Shown here piece by piece: positions 53,295-62,480 of a stretch of DNA of 64,000 nt. Each line of letters starts with the position of its first letter. Position 1 is the stretch's first letter. A program made the translations under genes and the position numbers. The DNA lies in assembly GCF_016901735.1 (NCBI RefSeq), contig NZ_JACLZC010000001.1:93432-157431 (forward strand), given 5' to 3'. The DNA comes from Pseudoflavonifractor phocaeensis (GTDB lineage Bacteria > Bacillota > Clostridia > Oscillospirales > Oscillospiraceae). Under the pieces are notes generated by a model that made no database searches, was not told the origin of the DNA, and was given only the letters and a program-made list of their open reading frames with translations.

Positions 53295-54332
53295 TTACAG
53301 CGTCTCAATGAGGCGGAACAGCTCGTCCACCAGCTGGTCCTGGGGCACCTTCTTGACGATCTCCCCGTGGCGGAACACCAGGCCCTCTCCGTCGCCGCCG
53401 GCAATGCCCACATCCGCGCCTCTGGCTTCGCCGGGACCGTTGACCACGCACCCCATCACCGCCACCGTAATGGGCTTTTTCACCCCTTGCAGCCGCTCCT
53501 CCACCTCGCCGGCCAGGCCGATGAGGTCAATCTTCGTCCGGCCGCAGGTGGGACAGGAGATGAGCTCCGGCCCGTCCTTGCGCAGGCCCACTACCTTCAA
53601 AATGTCCCGGGCGGCGTAGACCTCCTCGATGGGGTCGGCCGAAAGAGACACCCGAATGGTATCGCCAATGCCCAGGGCCAGCAGGCCGCCGATGCCCACC
53701 GCCGACTTGAGAATGCCCATTTTGGGGGTGCCCGCCTCGGTGAGGCCTACATGGAGGGGATAGTCGCTCACCTCGGCCATGCGGCGGTAGGCCGCGATGG
53801 TGTTGGGTACGCTGGAGGTTTTCAACGACACGCAGATATCGTCAAAGTCATACTTGTTCAAAAGACGGATGTGCCCAAAGGCAGACTCCACCAGCGCCTC
53901 CGGCGTGGGGCCGCCGTACTTGGCCAGCAGGTCCTTTTCCAGAGAGCCGCCGTTCACCCCGATGCGGATGGGAATGTTCCGCTGCCGGCATACGTCCGCC
54001 ACCGCCTTCACCCGGTCCTCGCCGCCGATGTTCCCCGGATTGATGCGCACCGCGTCGGCCCCTGCCGCCGCTGCTTCCAGGGCCAGCTTATAGTCAAAGT
54101 GAATGTCCACCACCAGGGGAATGTGAATCCGCTCCTTGATGGCCCCCACCGCGTGAGCCGCCGCCATGTCGGGCACGGCGCAGCGGATGATCTCACAGCC
54201 CGCCGCCTCCAGCCGGAGGATCTGCTCCACGGTGGCGTCCACATCGTCGGTACGGGTATTGGTCATGGATTGGATGGTCACGGGAGCGCCGCCGCCTACC
54301 GGTACGCCGCCTACCAAAATCTGCTTTGTCAT
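53295..54332 (-). CDS. ispG: 4-hydroxy-3-methylbut-2-enyl diphosphate synthase IspG (GcpE)
   Basis: 345-residue iron-sulfur enzyme of the MEP isoprenoid pathway. [4Fe-4S] cysteines lie in ISCPTCGRTKID and MGCVVNGPGEARGAD; the TIM-barrel start VGGVPVGGGAPVTIQSM is typical. It follows dxr and rseP in the same direction, so two MEP steps are encoded together. Confidence 0.95.
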   Translation of the reverse strand: MTKQILVGGVPVGGGAPVTIQSMTNTRTDDVDATVEQILRLEAAGCEIIRCAVPDMAAAHAVGAIKERIHIPLVVDIHFDYKLALEAAAAGADAVRINPGNIGGEDRVKAVADVCRQRNIPIRIGVNGGSLEKDLLAKYGGPTPEALVESAFGHIRLLNKYDFDDICVSLKTSSVPNTIAAYRRMAEVSDYPLHVGLTEAGTPKMGILKSAVGIGGLLALGIGDTIRVSLSADPIEEVYAARDILKVVGLRKDGPELISCPTCGRTKIDLIGLAGEVEERLQGVKKPITVAVMGCVVNGPGEARGADVGIAGGDGEGLVFRHGEIVKKVPQDQLVDELFRLIETL

Positions 54333-54359
54333 CTTCCGTTCACCTCATATTTTTCAAAT

Positions 54360-55436
54360 TTACGTGATGATTTTGATTACGTCGCTCACCGCGATCACCA
54401 GCATCAGGCCCAGCAGCAGCATGAGAAAAACACCGTTGACCCAGCCCTCATACTTGGGATCAATCTCCTTCCGGGTCACCAGGCGGAACAGCCAGCCCAC
54501 GATCAAAAAGAAGATCCGGCCGCCGTCCAGACCCGGGATGGGCAGCAGGTTCATCACCGCCAGGTTGACCCCGATGAAGGCCATGAGAGAAAAGACGCTT
54601 TGCAGCGCCACGCCGACGCCGTACTGCTGGGCGGTGTCCTCCCCCAGCTCCCCCACCGTGGCCACGATGCCGATGGGACCCGACAGATCCCGCAGACCCA
54701 CCGCGCCCTGCACCAGATCGCCCAGGCTCATCCACACCATGCGCACATAGCTCAGGCACTCCTGAAAGCTCATCTTCAGCTTCACCGGAACCGTGGCCTC
54801 CAGGGCCACACTGCCCAGCGTGATGCCCCGCAGACGGGTGAAGCTGTCGCCGCTCCCCTTCTCCTGGAAGGGGATGTGGCAGCCGTTCAGCTCCACCTGC
54901 TCGCCGTCCCGCTCCACCACCAGGTCCACCGTATCGCCTGCCCGGTCCAGCAGAAGCTTGGCGTCGCTGTACGTCCAGACGGCGTGACCGTCAATGCTCA
55001 GAAACCGGTCCCCCACCTGGAGGCCGCTGTCCTCCAGTCCGTAGCCCTCCATAAAGCCGCCCACCGCCGGCAGACTGTACGACTGATAGGGAATGGCCAA
55101 AAGGAGCACAATCACCAGCCCCGTCAGAAAATTCATACAGGAACCGGCCACCAAAATCAAAAATTTCGCCCAAAAGCCCTTGTTCTGAAAGGAACGGGGA
55201 TCGGCGGCTGCACCGTCGCCGTCCTCCCCCTCCATGGCGCAGAAACCGCCGATGGGAAAGGCGCGCAGGGCATATACGGTCTCCCCCTTCTGACGGCTCA
55301 GAAGCGCCGGACCCATGCCGATGGAAAACTCGTTGACCTTCACGCCGGTCATCTTGGCAGTGATAAAATGGCCGAACTCGTGGACGGCGATGAGGACGCC
55401 GAACATCAAAATCGCAATCAGAATATAGAGAACCAT
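54360..55436 (-). CDS. rseP: Site-2 intramembrane metalloprotease RseP/RasP
   Basis: 358-residue M50 protease. The active site HEFGH is at residues 19-23 in the first membrane segment, and the third ligand lies in NLLPIPGLDGGR near 305. A PDZ domain occupies about 110-200 (GLEDSGLQVGDRFLSIDGH). It cleaves anti-sigma factors or signal-peptide remnants in the membrane. Its position between dxr and ispG is the standard order. Confidence 0.93.
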   Translation of the reverse strand: MVLYILIAILMFGVLIAVHEFGHFITAKMTGVKVNEFSIGMGPALLSRQKGETVYALRAFPIGGFCAMEGEDGDGAAADPRSFQNKGFWAKFLILVAGSCMNFLTGLVIVLLLAIPYQSYSLPAVGGFMEGYGLEDSGLQVGDRFLSIDGHAVWTYSDAKLLLDRAGDTVDLVVERDGEQVELNGCHIPFQEKGSGDSFTRLRGITLGSVALEATVPVKLKMSFQECLSYVRMVWMSLGDLVQGAVGLRDLSGPIGIVATVGELGEDTAQQYGVGVALQSVFSLMAFIGVNLAVMNLLPIPGLDGGRIFFLIVGWLFRLVTRKEIDPKYEGWVNGVFLMLLLGLMLVIAVSDVIKIIT

Positions 55437-55524
55437 AAGACCTCCAAATATTTTCTAGCTTTGAAACCCACCCCGCAACGCGCACAAGCGCCGGGACCCT
55501 TCGGCCCCGACGCTCCTTTGTGGA

Positions 55525-56661
55525 TTATTGGACCGCCCGGCGGGCCGCCTGGTCGGCGGCCAGGATGGTCTCCAAATCGGGCGACGGCTGCACCGGCACT
55601 GTCTCCAGCGCGTGGGCCACCAGGGCGGGAATCTCCAAAAAGCCGATCTCCCCCGCCAAGAACCGACCCACCGCCGCCTCGTTGGCGCCGTTGAGGATCG
55701 CTGTGGCCGTGCCGCCCCGCTTGGCCGCTTCGATGGCCAGCGGCAGGCTGGGGAAGGCCGCGTCATCCGGCGGGGCAAAGGTCAGCGCCCCGCAGGCCGT
55801 CAGATCCAGCGCCTGAGCCACCGCCGGGCCCCGATTGGGCCAGGTCAGGGCGTATTCAATGGGAACGCGCATATCCGGCGTGCCCAGCTGGGCCAACACC
55901 GCGTTATCACAATATTCCACCAGCGAGTGAACGATGCTCTGCCGGTGAATGAGCACCGAAATTTTTTCCGGCGGCAGCCGGTAAAGCCGCATGGCTTCGA
56001 TGAATTCCAGGCCCTTATTCATCATGGTGGCGGAATCCACCGTGATTTTCGCACCCATAGACCAGTTGGGATGATGGAGCGCGTCGGCCACCGTCACGCC
56101 CTCCAGCTCCTCCCGGGTCTTGCCCCAGAAGGGTCCGCCGGAGGCCGTCAAAATCAGGCGCTTGACCTCGCCCCGGTCCCGGCAGCCCTGGAGACATTGA
56201 AAAATCGCCGAGTGCTCCGAGTCCACCGGTACGATGTCCACCCCGCAGCGGGCGGCCTCGTCCATCACCAGCTGGCCGGCACAGACCAGCGTCTCTTTGT
56301 TGGCCAGGGCGATACGCTTTCCCGCCCGAATGGCCGCCAGCGTGGGACGCAGACCAATCATCCCCACCACAGCGGTCACCACCGTGTCCGCTGCGGGCAG
56401 ACTGGCCGCCTCAATGAGGCCCTCCATGCCGGACGCCACCCGAACGGAGGTATCCGCCAGGGCGATGCGCAGCGCTTGGGCCGCCTCGGGGTCCATCATT
56501 ACCGCCAGCTCCGGCCGGAATTGGCGGCACTGCTCCTCCATCCGGGCAACATCCCGGTTGGCGGTCAGCGCCACCGCCTGGAACCCGCAGCCGGAAATCA
56601 CGTCCAGGGTCTGGCGGCCAATGGAGCCGGTGGAACCCAGGATCGAAATTTGCTTCCTCAT
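55525..56661 (-). CDS. dxr: 1-deoxy-D-xylulose 5-phosphate reductoisomerase Dxr
   Basis: 378-residue NADPH enzyme of the MEP pathway. ILGSTGSIGRQTLDVI is the NADPH-binding start; VPVDSEHSAIFQCLQG and ASGGPFWGKTREEL are active-site motifs. ATG 56661 begins the family N-terminus; the open frame extends upstream into repeat DNA. It is separated from cdsA by 331 bases of repeats, unlike the rest of this tight cluster. Confidence 0.95.
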   Translation of the reverse strand: MRKQISILGSTGSIGRQTLDVISGCGFQAVALTANRDVARMEEQCRQFRPELAVMMDPEAAQALRIALADTSVRVASGMEGLIEAASLPAADTVVTAVVGMIGLRPTLAAIRAGKRIALANKETLVCAGQLVMDEAARCGVDIVPVDSEHSAIFQCLQGCRDRGEVKRLILTASGGPFWGKTREELEGVTVADALHHPNWSMGAKITVDSATMMNKGLEFIEAMRLYRLPPEKISVLIHRQSIVHSLVEYCDNAVLAQLGTPDMRVPIEYALTWPNRGPAVAQALDLTACGALTFAPPDDAAFPSLPLAIEAAKRGGTATAILNGANEAAVGRFLAGEIGFLEIPALVAHALETVPVQPSPDLETILAADQAARRAVQ

Positions 56662-56694
56662 GTTTTCTCTCACACTTCCCTTCCCAAGGTTTTG

Positions 56695-56787
56695 CCCTGC
56701 GCGGGCGGCGCCAGGCCCTTTTCCCGAAAAGGGCCTGGACCAAAAGGGGCAAAGGGGGGCTTCAACCCCCCTTTGCAATCCCCCCGG
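56695..56787 (+). repeat. About 80-bp dispersed repeat, copy 2
   Basis: CCCTGCGCGGGCGGCGCC, then the CAGGCCCTTTTCCC/GGGCCTG hairpin, then a G-run/C-run hairpin (AAAGGGGGG with CCCCCCTTT). It matches 31971-32050. Confidence 0.75.
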
Positions 56788-56892
56788 GCGGTCCGCTGCG
56801 CGAAGGGGTGAGCCGGTCTGTTATCGGAACGTTTTTTCCGCATTGCATAGCTTAGTCTCTCGTCTTGCAGAGGCTTCCAGTCGGGTATCTAT

Positions 56893-56967
56893 GGAAGCTT
56901 TCTTTGCCTGCCTTTCTGTCCCGCAGGCAGTCGCCTGGAACGCGCTGGACGGAAGCTTTCTTTGCCT
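56893..56967 (+). repeat. 17-bp direct repeat pair
   Basis: GGAAGCTTTCTTTGCCT is found exactly at 56893-56909 and 56951-56967, 58 bases apart. Confidence 0.7.
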
Positions 56968-56992
56968 ACTTTCTTTCTCGAAAGGAAGTAGG

Positions 56993-57814
56993 TTAGGAGA
57001 CGGCGGGGAGGCAGCGGAGGAGGAGCTCGATCAGGGGCGCACAAAAGATGACGCTGTCAAAGCGATCCAGCACCCCGCCATGTCCCGGGAAAATATTGCC
57101 GAAATCCTTGATACCATACTCCCGCTTGATGTAGGAGAACGAAAGGTCTCCCAGCTGAGACACCACGCTGCCCAAGCCCCCATAGAGCATCAGCAAGGGG
57201 TAGCTGACCGACCGGTCCCAGATCAGCTCCAGCGCCAGGCCGTAGACCAGCATACCCACCACAGCGCCGCACAATCCGCCCACGGCCCCTTCCACCGTCT
57301 TTTTGGGGGAGAGCACCGGCGCCAGCTTATGCTTGCCAAAGAGCATCCCGGCGAACAGGGCAAAGGCGTCGCTGAGGAAGGCCGCGGCAAAGGGCATCAA
57401 AATAAGATAGGGCCACAGCTCCATCTGACGGATACGCACGATGGACGAGAGGAAAAACGGGATCATAATGGCCAGGAAAAAGGCGCCGCCCATCTTCTCC
57501 ATGGTCACCGTCTGACGGCTGCGGATGGCCTCGGCAAAAAGAAGCACCACATAAATATAAATCCCAAAAAGCGCCGTGGAGCTGTTGCCGTTAAAGTGCA
57601 CCCAAAAGGGGGTCAGCGCCGCCAGCGTCAGCGAAAGGCCGGAGATCCGGGCATTTTTGACGAAGCCGGTGGACCACAGCGACTCATGGACCGCCAGCGC
57701 GGAGAGCGCCGCGATAAAAATGGTCACCGACAGAGGCCAAACAGGAGAGACAACGTAGAGAAGCACCAGAAGCAGCGGCACACAGACCACCGCCACAAGA
57801 ATCCGTTTCGTCAT
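56993..57814 (-). CDS. cdsA: Phosphatidate cytidylyltransferase CdsA
   Basis: 273-residue membrane enzyme making CDP-diacylglycerol. About seven membrane segments and the family signature SFSYIKREYGIKDFGNIFPG followed by HGGVLDRFDS are present. ATG 57814 lies one base past the uppS stop. It supplies the substrate of the PgsA-like enzyme at 28.6 kb. Confidence 0.94.
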   Translation of the reverse strand: MTKRILVAVVCVPLLLVLLYVVSPVWPLSVTIFIAALSALAVHESLWSTGFVKNARISGLSLTLAALTPFWVHFNGNSSTALFGIYIYVVLLFAEAIRSRQTVTMEKMGGAFFLAIMIPFFLSSIVRIRQMELWPYLILMPFAAAFLSDAFALFAGMLFGKHKLAPVLSPKKTVEGAVGGLCGAVVGMLVYGLALELIWDRSVSYPLLMLYGGLGSVVSQLGDLSFSYIKREYGIKDFGNIFPGHGGVLDRFDSVIFCAPLIELLLRCLPAVS

Positions 57815-57815
57815 C

Positions 57816-58562
57816 TCACACACCCCCAAAGCGGCGGGCGCGGTGCTGATAGTCGGCAAGCGCACGGTTGAGCTCTTCCTTGCTGAAATCCGGCCAGAGC
57901 ACATCGGTAAAGTAGAGCTCGGCATAGGCCGCCTGCCAGGGCAGGAAATTGGACAGCCGCAGCTCCCCGCTGGGCCGGATCACCAGGTCCGGGTCCGGAA
58001 CCCCGGCGGAAAAAAGATAGTTGGAGAAGGTCGCTTCGGTCAGATCCTCGGGGCGGGCGCCGCCCTTCAGGCAGTCCGCCGCAAAGGCCCGGGCCGCCCG
58101 GACCAGCTCATCCCGGCCGCCGTAGTTGAGGCAGATGTTGACCTGGACGCCGTCATAGTGGCGGGAAATCTCCTCCGTCTCCAGGCAGAGCTGGCGCAGC
58201 TCCGGCGTCAGCGGCGAAAGGTCTCCAAAAAACTTCATCTTGACCCGGTCCCGCTCCATCTTGGCGATGGCTTCCAGCAGATACTTCTTCAAAAGTCCCA
58301 TGATGGCCGAAATCTCCTCCATGGGACGGCGCCAGTTTTCCGTGGAAAAGGCGTAAACCGAGAGATACTCCAATCCGATGTCCTTGCAATAGGTGGCGAT
58401 GGTGCGGAAGGTCTCGGCGCCGGCGGCGTGTCCCGCCGTGCGAGGCAGACCGCGCCGTTTGGCCCAGCGGCCGTTCCCGTCCATGATGATGGCGACATGC
58501 CTGGGCAGGTGTTCAAAATCCACCTGAGACGGCGCTTCCCGTTTGGGCTGAAAAAGTGCCAT
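57816..58562 (-). CDS. uppS: Undecaprenyl diphosphate synthase UppS
   Basis: 248-residue cis-prenyltransferase for the peptidoglycan lipid carrier. HVAIIMDGNGRWAKRRG carries the catalytic Asp; SGELRLSNFLPWQAAYAELY and WPDF are the C-terminal signature. AGGATAGAAGCC precedes the ATG. It follows frr after an 88-base gap with a GC-rich hairpin. Confidence 0.95.
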   Translation of the reverse strand: MALFQPKREAPSQVDFEHLPRHVAIIMDGNGRWAKRRGLPRTAGHAAGAETFRTIATYCKDIGLEYLSVYAFSTENWRRPMEEISAIMGLLKKYLLEAIAKMERDRVKMKFFGDLSPLTPELRQLCLETEEISRHYDGVQVNICLNYGGRDELVRAARAFAADCLKGGARPEDLTEATFSNYLFSAGVPDPDLVIRPSGELRLSNFLPWQAAYAELYFTDVLWPDFSKEELNRALADYQHRARRFGGV

Positions 58563-58600
58563 GGCTTCTATCCTCTTATCCTAATCAATTCAGAATTTGA

Positions 58601-58625
58601 GTGCGGGGCGTCGTACGCCCCGCAC
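58601..58625. repeat. GC-rich hairpin between frr and uppS
   Basis: GTGCGGGGCG (58601-58610) with CGCCCCGCAC (58616-58625), 5-base loop, no T-run on either strand. It may be an RNA processing or stability element. Confidence 0.45.
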
Positions 58626-58650
58626 CGCAGTGATTCCATGTGAGCCAGGG

Positions 58651-59205
58651 TCAGACCGCCATCAGTTCGGCTTCCTTCTTGGCCGCCAGCTCGTCGATCT
58701 GCTTGCAGCGGCGCTCGGTCAGGTCCTGCATCTCCTTCTCATATTCCTTCAAATCGTCCTCGGTGATCTCCGCCTTCTTCTTCATGGCCTTATAGGTCTC
58801 CACCGCGTCCCGGCGGATGTTCCGAATGGCCACCTTGCCGTTTTCGGCGTATTTGCGCACCTGCTTGGTGAGCTCCCGGCGGCGCTCCTCGGTCAGCTGG
58901 GGGAAGGCCAGACGAATCACGCGGCCGTCGTTCTGGGGGTTGATGCCCAGGTCGGAGGTCTGGATGGCCTTCTCAATGGCTCTGAGGATGGAGCTGTCCC
59001 AGGGCTGGATGGCCAGGGTCCGGGGGTCGGGCGAGGAGATGGACGCCACCTGGTTGATGGGCGTGGGGCTGCCATAGTAATCCACGGTGATCTTGTCCAG
59101 CACCGCCGCGTTGGCCCGGCCGGCGCGCACCGCGGCAAAGTCGCTCATGATGACCTCGATCGTCTTTTGCATCTTCTGGTCGTACGGCTTGTGGATCTCA
59201 TTCAT
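58651..59205 (-). CDS. frr: Ribosome recycling factor Frr
   Basis: 184-residue factor that splits post-termination ribosomes with EF-G. The conserved FAAVRAGRANAAVLDKITVD start and RIAFP-like (VIRLAFPQLTEERR) and IRNIRRDA motifs are intact. It begins one base after the pyrH stop. Confidence 0.96.
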   Translation of the reverse strand: MNEIHKPYDQKMQKTIEVIMSDFAAVRAGRANAAVLDKITVDYYGSPTPINQVASISSPDPRTLAIQPWDSSILRAIEKAIQTSDLGINPQNDGRVIRLAFPQLTEERRRELTKQVRKYAENGKVAIRNIRRDAVETYKAMKKKAEITEDDLKEYEKEMQDLTERRCKQIDELAAKKEAELMAV

Positions 59206-59206
59206 C

Positions 59207-59929
59207 TCACTTTTCCTCCTTTACAATGGTACCGATCTGTTCGCCCATCACCGCGCGGAGAATGTTCTTGGGGTCCTTCAGCGCGAAGAGGAGCACGGGG
59301 ATCTTGTTGTCCATCGAGAGACTGGTGGCGGTGAAGTCCATGACCTGCAAATGCTGCGCCAGCACATCGTCATAGGAAATGAAGTCATACTTCACGGCGT
59401 TGGGGTCCTTGTTGGGGTCGGCGCTGTACACGCCGTCGATGTTCTTGGCCAGCAGGATGATGTCCGCGTCGATCTCGGCGGCGCGGAGCACAGCCGCCGT
59501 ATCGGTGGAGAAAAACGGGTTGCCGGTACCGCAGCCGAAAATGACCACGCGGCCCTTTTCCAGGTGCCGGATGGCGCGGGAGCGGATATAGGGCTCGGCA
59601 ATGGCCCGCATCTCGATGGCGGTCTGCACACGCACCTCCACGCCCATCTGCTCCAGCACGTCGGCCAGAGCCAGGCAATTCAAAGTGGTGGCCATCATGC
59701 CCATGTGGTCGGCACGGGTGCGCTCCATCCGGCCGGCGCCGTCCTTGACGCCCCGCCAGAAGTTGCCGCCGCCCACGACGATGCCCACCTGGACCCCCAT
59801 CTGGGTACACTCCTTGATGACCTCGCAGACCTCGCCGATGACGCCGAAGTCCAGACCTCTGGACGCCTCGCCGGCCAACGCCTCACCACTGATTTTCAAA
59901 AGAATCCGCTTGTACTGCGGCTCGCTCAT
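59207..59929 (-). CDS. pyrH: UMP kinase PyrH
   Basis: 240-residue amino-acid-kinase-fold enzyme phosphorylating [18 protein letters not shown] start, VGGGNFWRG and [14 protein letters not shown] are family motifs. ATG 59929 is chosen because GGAAGGGG lies 7 bases upstream; an ATG at 59947 overlaps that site. It heads the pyrH-frr-uppS-cdsA-dxr-rseP-ispG-polC cluster. Confidence 0.95.
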   Translation of the reverse strand: MSEPQYKRILLKISGEALAGEASRGLDFGVIGEVCEVIKECTQMGVQVGIVVGGGNFWRGVKDGAGRMERTRADHMGMMATTLNCLALADVLEQMGVEVRVQTAIEMRAIAEPYIRSRAIRHLEKGRVVIFGCGTGNPFFSTDTAAVLRAAEIDADIILLAKNIDGVYSADPNKDPNAVKYDFISYDDVLAQHLQVMDFTATSLSMDNKIPVLLFALKDPKNILRAVMGEQIGTIVKEEK

Positions 59930-60038
59930 ACATTCAGCCCCTTCCATGGCATTTGTCTTTTGCTATTCTATAATATTTTTATCCCTTTGCATAGTGCTTG
60001 ACAAAAACTTTTTACAATTTGTTCGCAACTTCCCGCCC

Positions 60039-61094
60039 TCAGAGCAGCTCTTTCAGCGCGGACAGCAGCGCGTCCATCTCCCCGTCGGTCCCCACGCTGA
60101 TGCGCAGATAGCGGGAGATCCGGGGCTGATCCCACCAGCGGACCAGCACGCCCTTACTCCGCAGACCGTCCAGCAACTCCTTGCCGCCGTGGGCGGGATG
60201 GGACGCAAAGAGGAAATTGGCCTGGGACGGACAGACCGTGAAGCCCAGCGCCTCCAGCTCCGCCGCCACGCGGGTACGGGTGTGCATGACCTTCCGGCGG
60301 TTTTCCTGAAAATAAGCCTCGTCCTCCACCGACGCCAGCGCCCCAGCCTGGGCCAGCCGGTCCACGGTGTAGGAGTTAAAGGAATTTTTTACGCAGTTCA
60401 GACCGGCGATCAAATTGGCGCTGCCGATGGCGTAGCCCACCCGCAGACCGGCCAGCGCCCGGGATTTGGACATGGTGCGCACCACCAGCAAATTGGGGTA
60501 CCGGTCCAGCAGCGCCAGCGCGGACTCCGCGCCGAAATCCACGTAAGCCTCGTCAATGACCACCGCCGCCTCCGGATTGCCCGCCGCCAGACGCTCGATC
60601 TGGTCCAGACACAGGGCCCGGCCGGTGGGCGCGTTGGGGTTGGGCAGGAGCACGCCGCCGTTTTCCCCCAAAAAAGCCTCCACCGGGACGGTGAAATCCT
60701 CGTTGAGGGGAATGAGCCGGTAGTCTACCCCGTACAGAGCGGCATAGACCGGGTAAAAGCTATATGTGATGTCGGGGAATACCACCGGCTTGCCGCCGCA
60801 GAAAAAGGCCTGAAAGCACAGGGCCAGCACCTCGTCGGAGCCGTTGCCCACAAAAACCTGCTCCGGCGTGACCCCGTGATAGGCCGCCAGCGCCGCCCGC
60901 AGCTGGGTACACTCCGGGTCCGGATAGAGCCGCAGCCCCTCCCCGGCCGCCGCCTGAATGGCCGCCGTCACGCCGGGCGCGGGCGGATATGGATTTTCAT
61001 TGGTGTTGAGCTTGATGAACGTACGCCCCTTGGGCTGTTCACCCGGCGTGTAGGGCACCATGTCCCTGATCCGTTGGCTCCAAAATTCTTTCAT
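60039..61094 (-). CDS. hisC: Histidinol-phosphate aminotransferase HisC
   Basis: 351-residue PLP enzyme, class I/II fold. FIKLNTNENPYPP near the start, LLPNPNAPTGRALC, IDEAYVDFG, and TMSKSRALAGLRVGYAIG with the PLP lysine are visible. ATG 61094 follows AGGGAG and overlaps the DUF951 stop by four bases. It is 11 kb from the rest of the his genes, on the same strand. Confidence 0.93.
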   Translation of the reverse strand: MKEFWSQRIRDMVPYTPGEQPKGRTFIKLNTNENPYPPAPGVTAAIQAAAGEGLRLYPDPECTQLRAALAAYHGVTPEQVFVGNGSDEVLALCFQAFFCGGKPVVFPDITYSFYPVYAALYGVDYRLIPLNEDFTVPVEAFLGENGGVLLPNPNAPTGRALCLDQIERLAAGNPEAAVVIDEAYVDFGAESALALLDRYPNLLVVRTMSKSRALAGLRVGYAIGSANLIAGLNCVKNSFNSYTVDRLAQAGALASVEDEAYFQENRRKVMHTRTRVAAELEALGFTVCPSQANFLFASHPAHGGKELLDGLRSKGVLVRWWDQPRISRYLRISVGTDGEMDALLSALKELL

Positions 61095-61282
61095 TGTGCT
61101 CCCTCGTTCCGCTTGATCTTCCTGATGCTCTTCTCCGCCTTGCTGCGGGGAATCATCAGCTCGTGTCCACAGCCCTGACAGCGCAGGCGGAAATCCATTC
61201 CCACCCGCAGCACCAGCCATTCCCGGCTGCCGCAGGGATGGGATTTCTTCAGCTCCAGCACATCGCCGACCCGGACGTCCAT
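61091..61282 (-). CDS. DUF951 family small protein
   Basis: 63 residues from ATG 61282. VGDVLELKKSHPCGSREW, then GMDFRLRCQGCGHELMIPRS, match the DUF951 family, in which a Cys from each half may bind zinc (HPCG, CQGCGH). The function is unknown. It is translationally coupled to hisC, which is unusual for this family. Confidence 0.85.
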   Translation of the reverse strand: MDVRVGDVLELKKSHPCGSREWLVLRVGMDFRLRCQGCGHELMIPRSKAEKSIRKIKRNEGAQ

Positions 61283-61472
61283 CTGACCCCACCTCGCCTT
61301 TCTCTGTTCTTTGCCGGACATGGTTACCATTATAAATTCCCTTTCCGCCGCTGTCAATTCCGGAAGGCGGGGCGCATATAGTGGTATCCCATCCCACCCG
61401 CCGGCGGGAAACGGAAGGCGGGACCGTTTTGCAGCTATGGCGCGTCTCCGCCCAAGAAAGGATCTGGTCGTT

Positions 61473-62405
61473 TTGAATGGATATTATCCCACCGAAGGCA
61501 CCCTGATCGCCGCCCCGGAAAACCGCGCCGCCTGCGCCTCCCTGGAGGGGCTCCGCCAGGCCATGGACCGGGAGACCCTTCTGGAGGGCACCGCCCTCCT
61601 CTGCGACGCCGACCACAATCTCATCGTATCCCTTGGAAACGGACGCACCGGCTTCATGCCGCGGGAGGAGACCGCCCTGGGCATTGCCGACGGCTCTACC
61701 CGGGACATCGCCATCCTCTCCCGGGTGGGACGGCCCGTCTCCTTCCTGGTGGACGGCTTGCAGGGCGAAAGCGGCCGGATCGTCCCCCGGCTCTCCCGCC
61801 GCCGCGCCCAGCAAAAGGCCCTGGACCGCCTGCTGGACGCCCCGGCCGGCACCGTCCTCCCCGCCGTGGTCACCCACCTGGAGCCCTTCGGCGCCTTTGT
61901 GGATCTGGGCTGCGGCGTCACCTCCATGATCGGGATTGAACATATCTCGGTCTCCCGCATCCCACACCCCGCCGCCCGCTTCGCCGTGGGGCAGTCCATC
62001 CGGGCGGTGGTGCTGGACCGGGACCGGGAAAAAGGCCGCATCTACCTGACCCACCGGGAGCTGCTGGGCACCTGGTCGGAAAACGCCGCCCCCTTCCGCC
62101 CCGGTATGACGGTCCCGGGCATCGTACGGGGCATCAAGCGCTACGGCGTATTCATCGAGCTGGCGCCCAACCTGGCCGGTCTGGCCGAGCTCCACCCGGG
62201 CTTGCAGGAGGGCGACCGGGTCTCGGTATACATCAAGGCCATCCTCCCCCAGCGGATGAAGCTCAAGCTGCTGGTCATCGGCGTGCTTCCCCCCGCGCCG
62301 CCCCCTCCCCTCACCTACTTTATTCGGGAGGGACGGCTCACCCATTGGAAATACGCCCCCGAGGGCTGTACGCGGGTGGGAGCGGAAACGGTCTTTCTCG
62401 ATTGA
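61473..62405 (+). CDS. S1-domain RNA-binding protein (ribosomal protein S1-like)
   Basis: 310 residues from a TTG at 61473 (AAAGGA 9 bases upstream); an in-frame ATG at 61437 would add 12 residues but lacks a ribosome site. The first part (about 15-100) is a degenerate S1-like domain (GTALLCDADHNLIVSLGNG). A clear S1 domain (about 125-195: GTVLPAVVTHLEPFGAFVDL, later IGIEHIS) and another (about 210-275: GIVRGIKRYGVFIELAPNL) follow. Such short S1 proteins in Clostridia probably bind mRNA or the ribosome. The gene is divergent from DUF951-hisC. Confidence 0.8.
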   Translation: MNGYYPTEGTLIAAPENRAACASLEGLRQAMDRETLLEGTALLCDADHNLIVSLGNGRTGFMPREETALGIADGSTRDIAILSRVGRPVSFLVDGLQGESGRIVPRLSRRRAQQKALDRLLDAPAGTVLPAVVTHLEPFGAFVDLGCGVTSMIGIEHISVSRIPHPAARFAVGQSIRAVVLDRDREKGRIYLTHRELLGTWSENAAPFRPGMTVPGIVRGIKRYGVFIELAPNLAGLAELHPGLQEGDRVSVYIKAILPQRMKLKLLVIGVLPPAPPPPLTYFIREGRLTHWKYAPEGCTRVGAETVFLD

Positions 62406-62417
62406 TCCGCCCGCAAA

Positions 62418-62460
62418 AGGGCCGGGATACGGCATTCGTTCCGTATCCCGGCCCTCTCTT
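62418..62460. terminator. Bidirectional terminator between the S1-domain gene and nagB
   Basis: A perfect 15-bp stem (62418-62432 with 62441-62455). CTCTCTT follows on plus, TTTTGCGG on minus. Confidence 0.8.
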
Positions 62461-62480
62461 ATGTCCGATTTCTTACCGTC

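Larger units (their letters stand above)
56662..56992. other. Repeat-filled gap inside the cdsA-dxr cluster
   Basis: No gene is supported. It contains the second copy of the 80-bp repeat (56695-56787) and two copies of a 17-bp sequence, GGAAGCTTTCTTTGCCT (56893-56909 and 56951-56967). The second copy runs into a hairpin, CTACTTTC/GAAAGGAAGTAG (56967-56991). Such clustering suggests repeat insertion into an operon spacer. Confidence 0.6.

Noticed and set aside
60039..62435. 798-codon frame as one fusion protein upstream of HisC
   Set aside because: HisC has its own ATG and ribosome site at 61094; the upstream part is antisense to the S1-domain gene and crosses the DUF951 gene.
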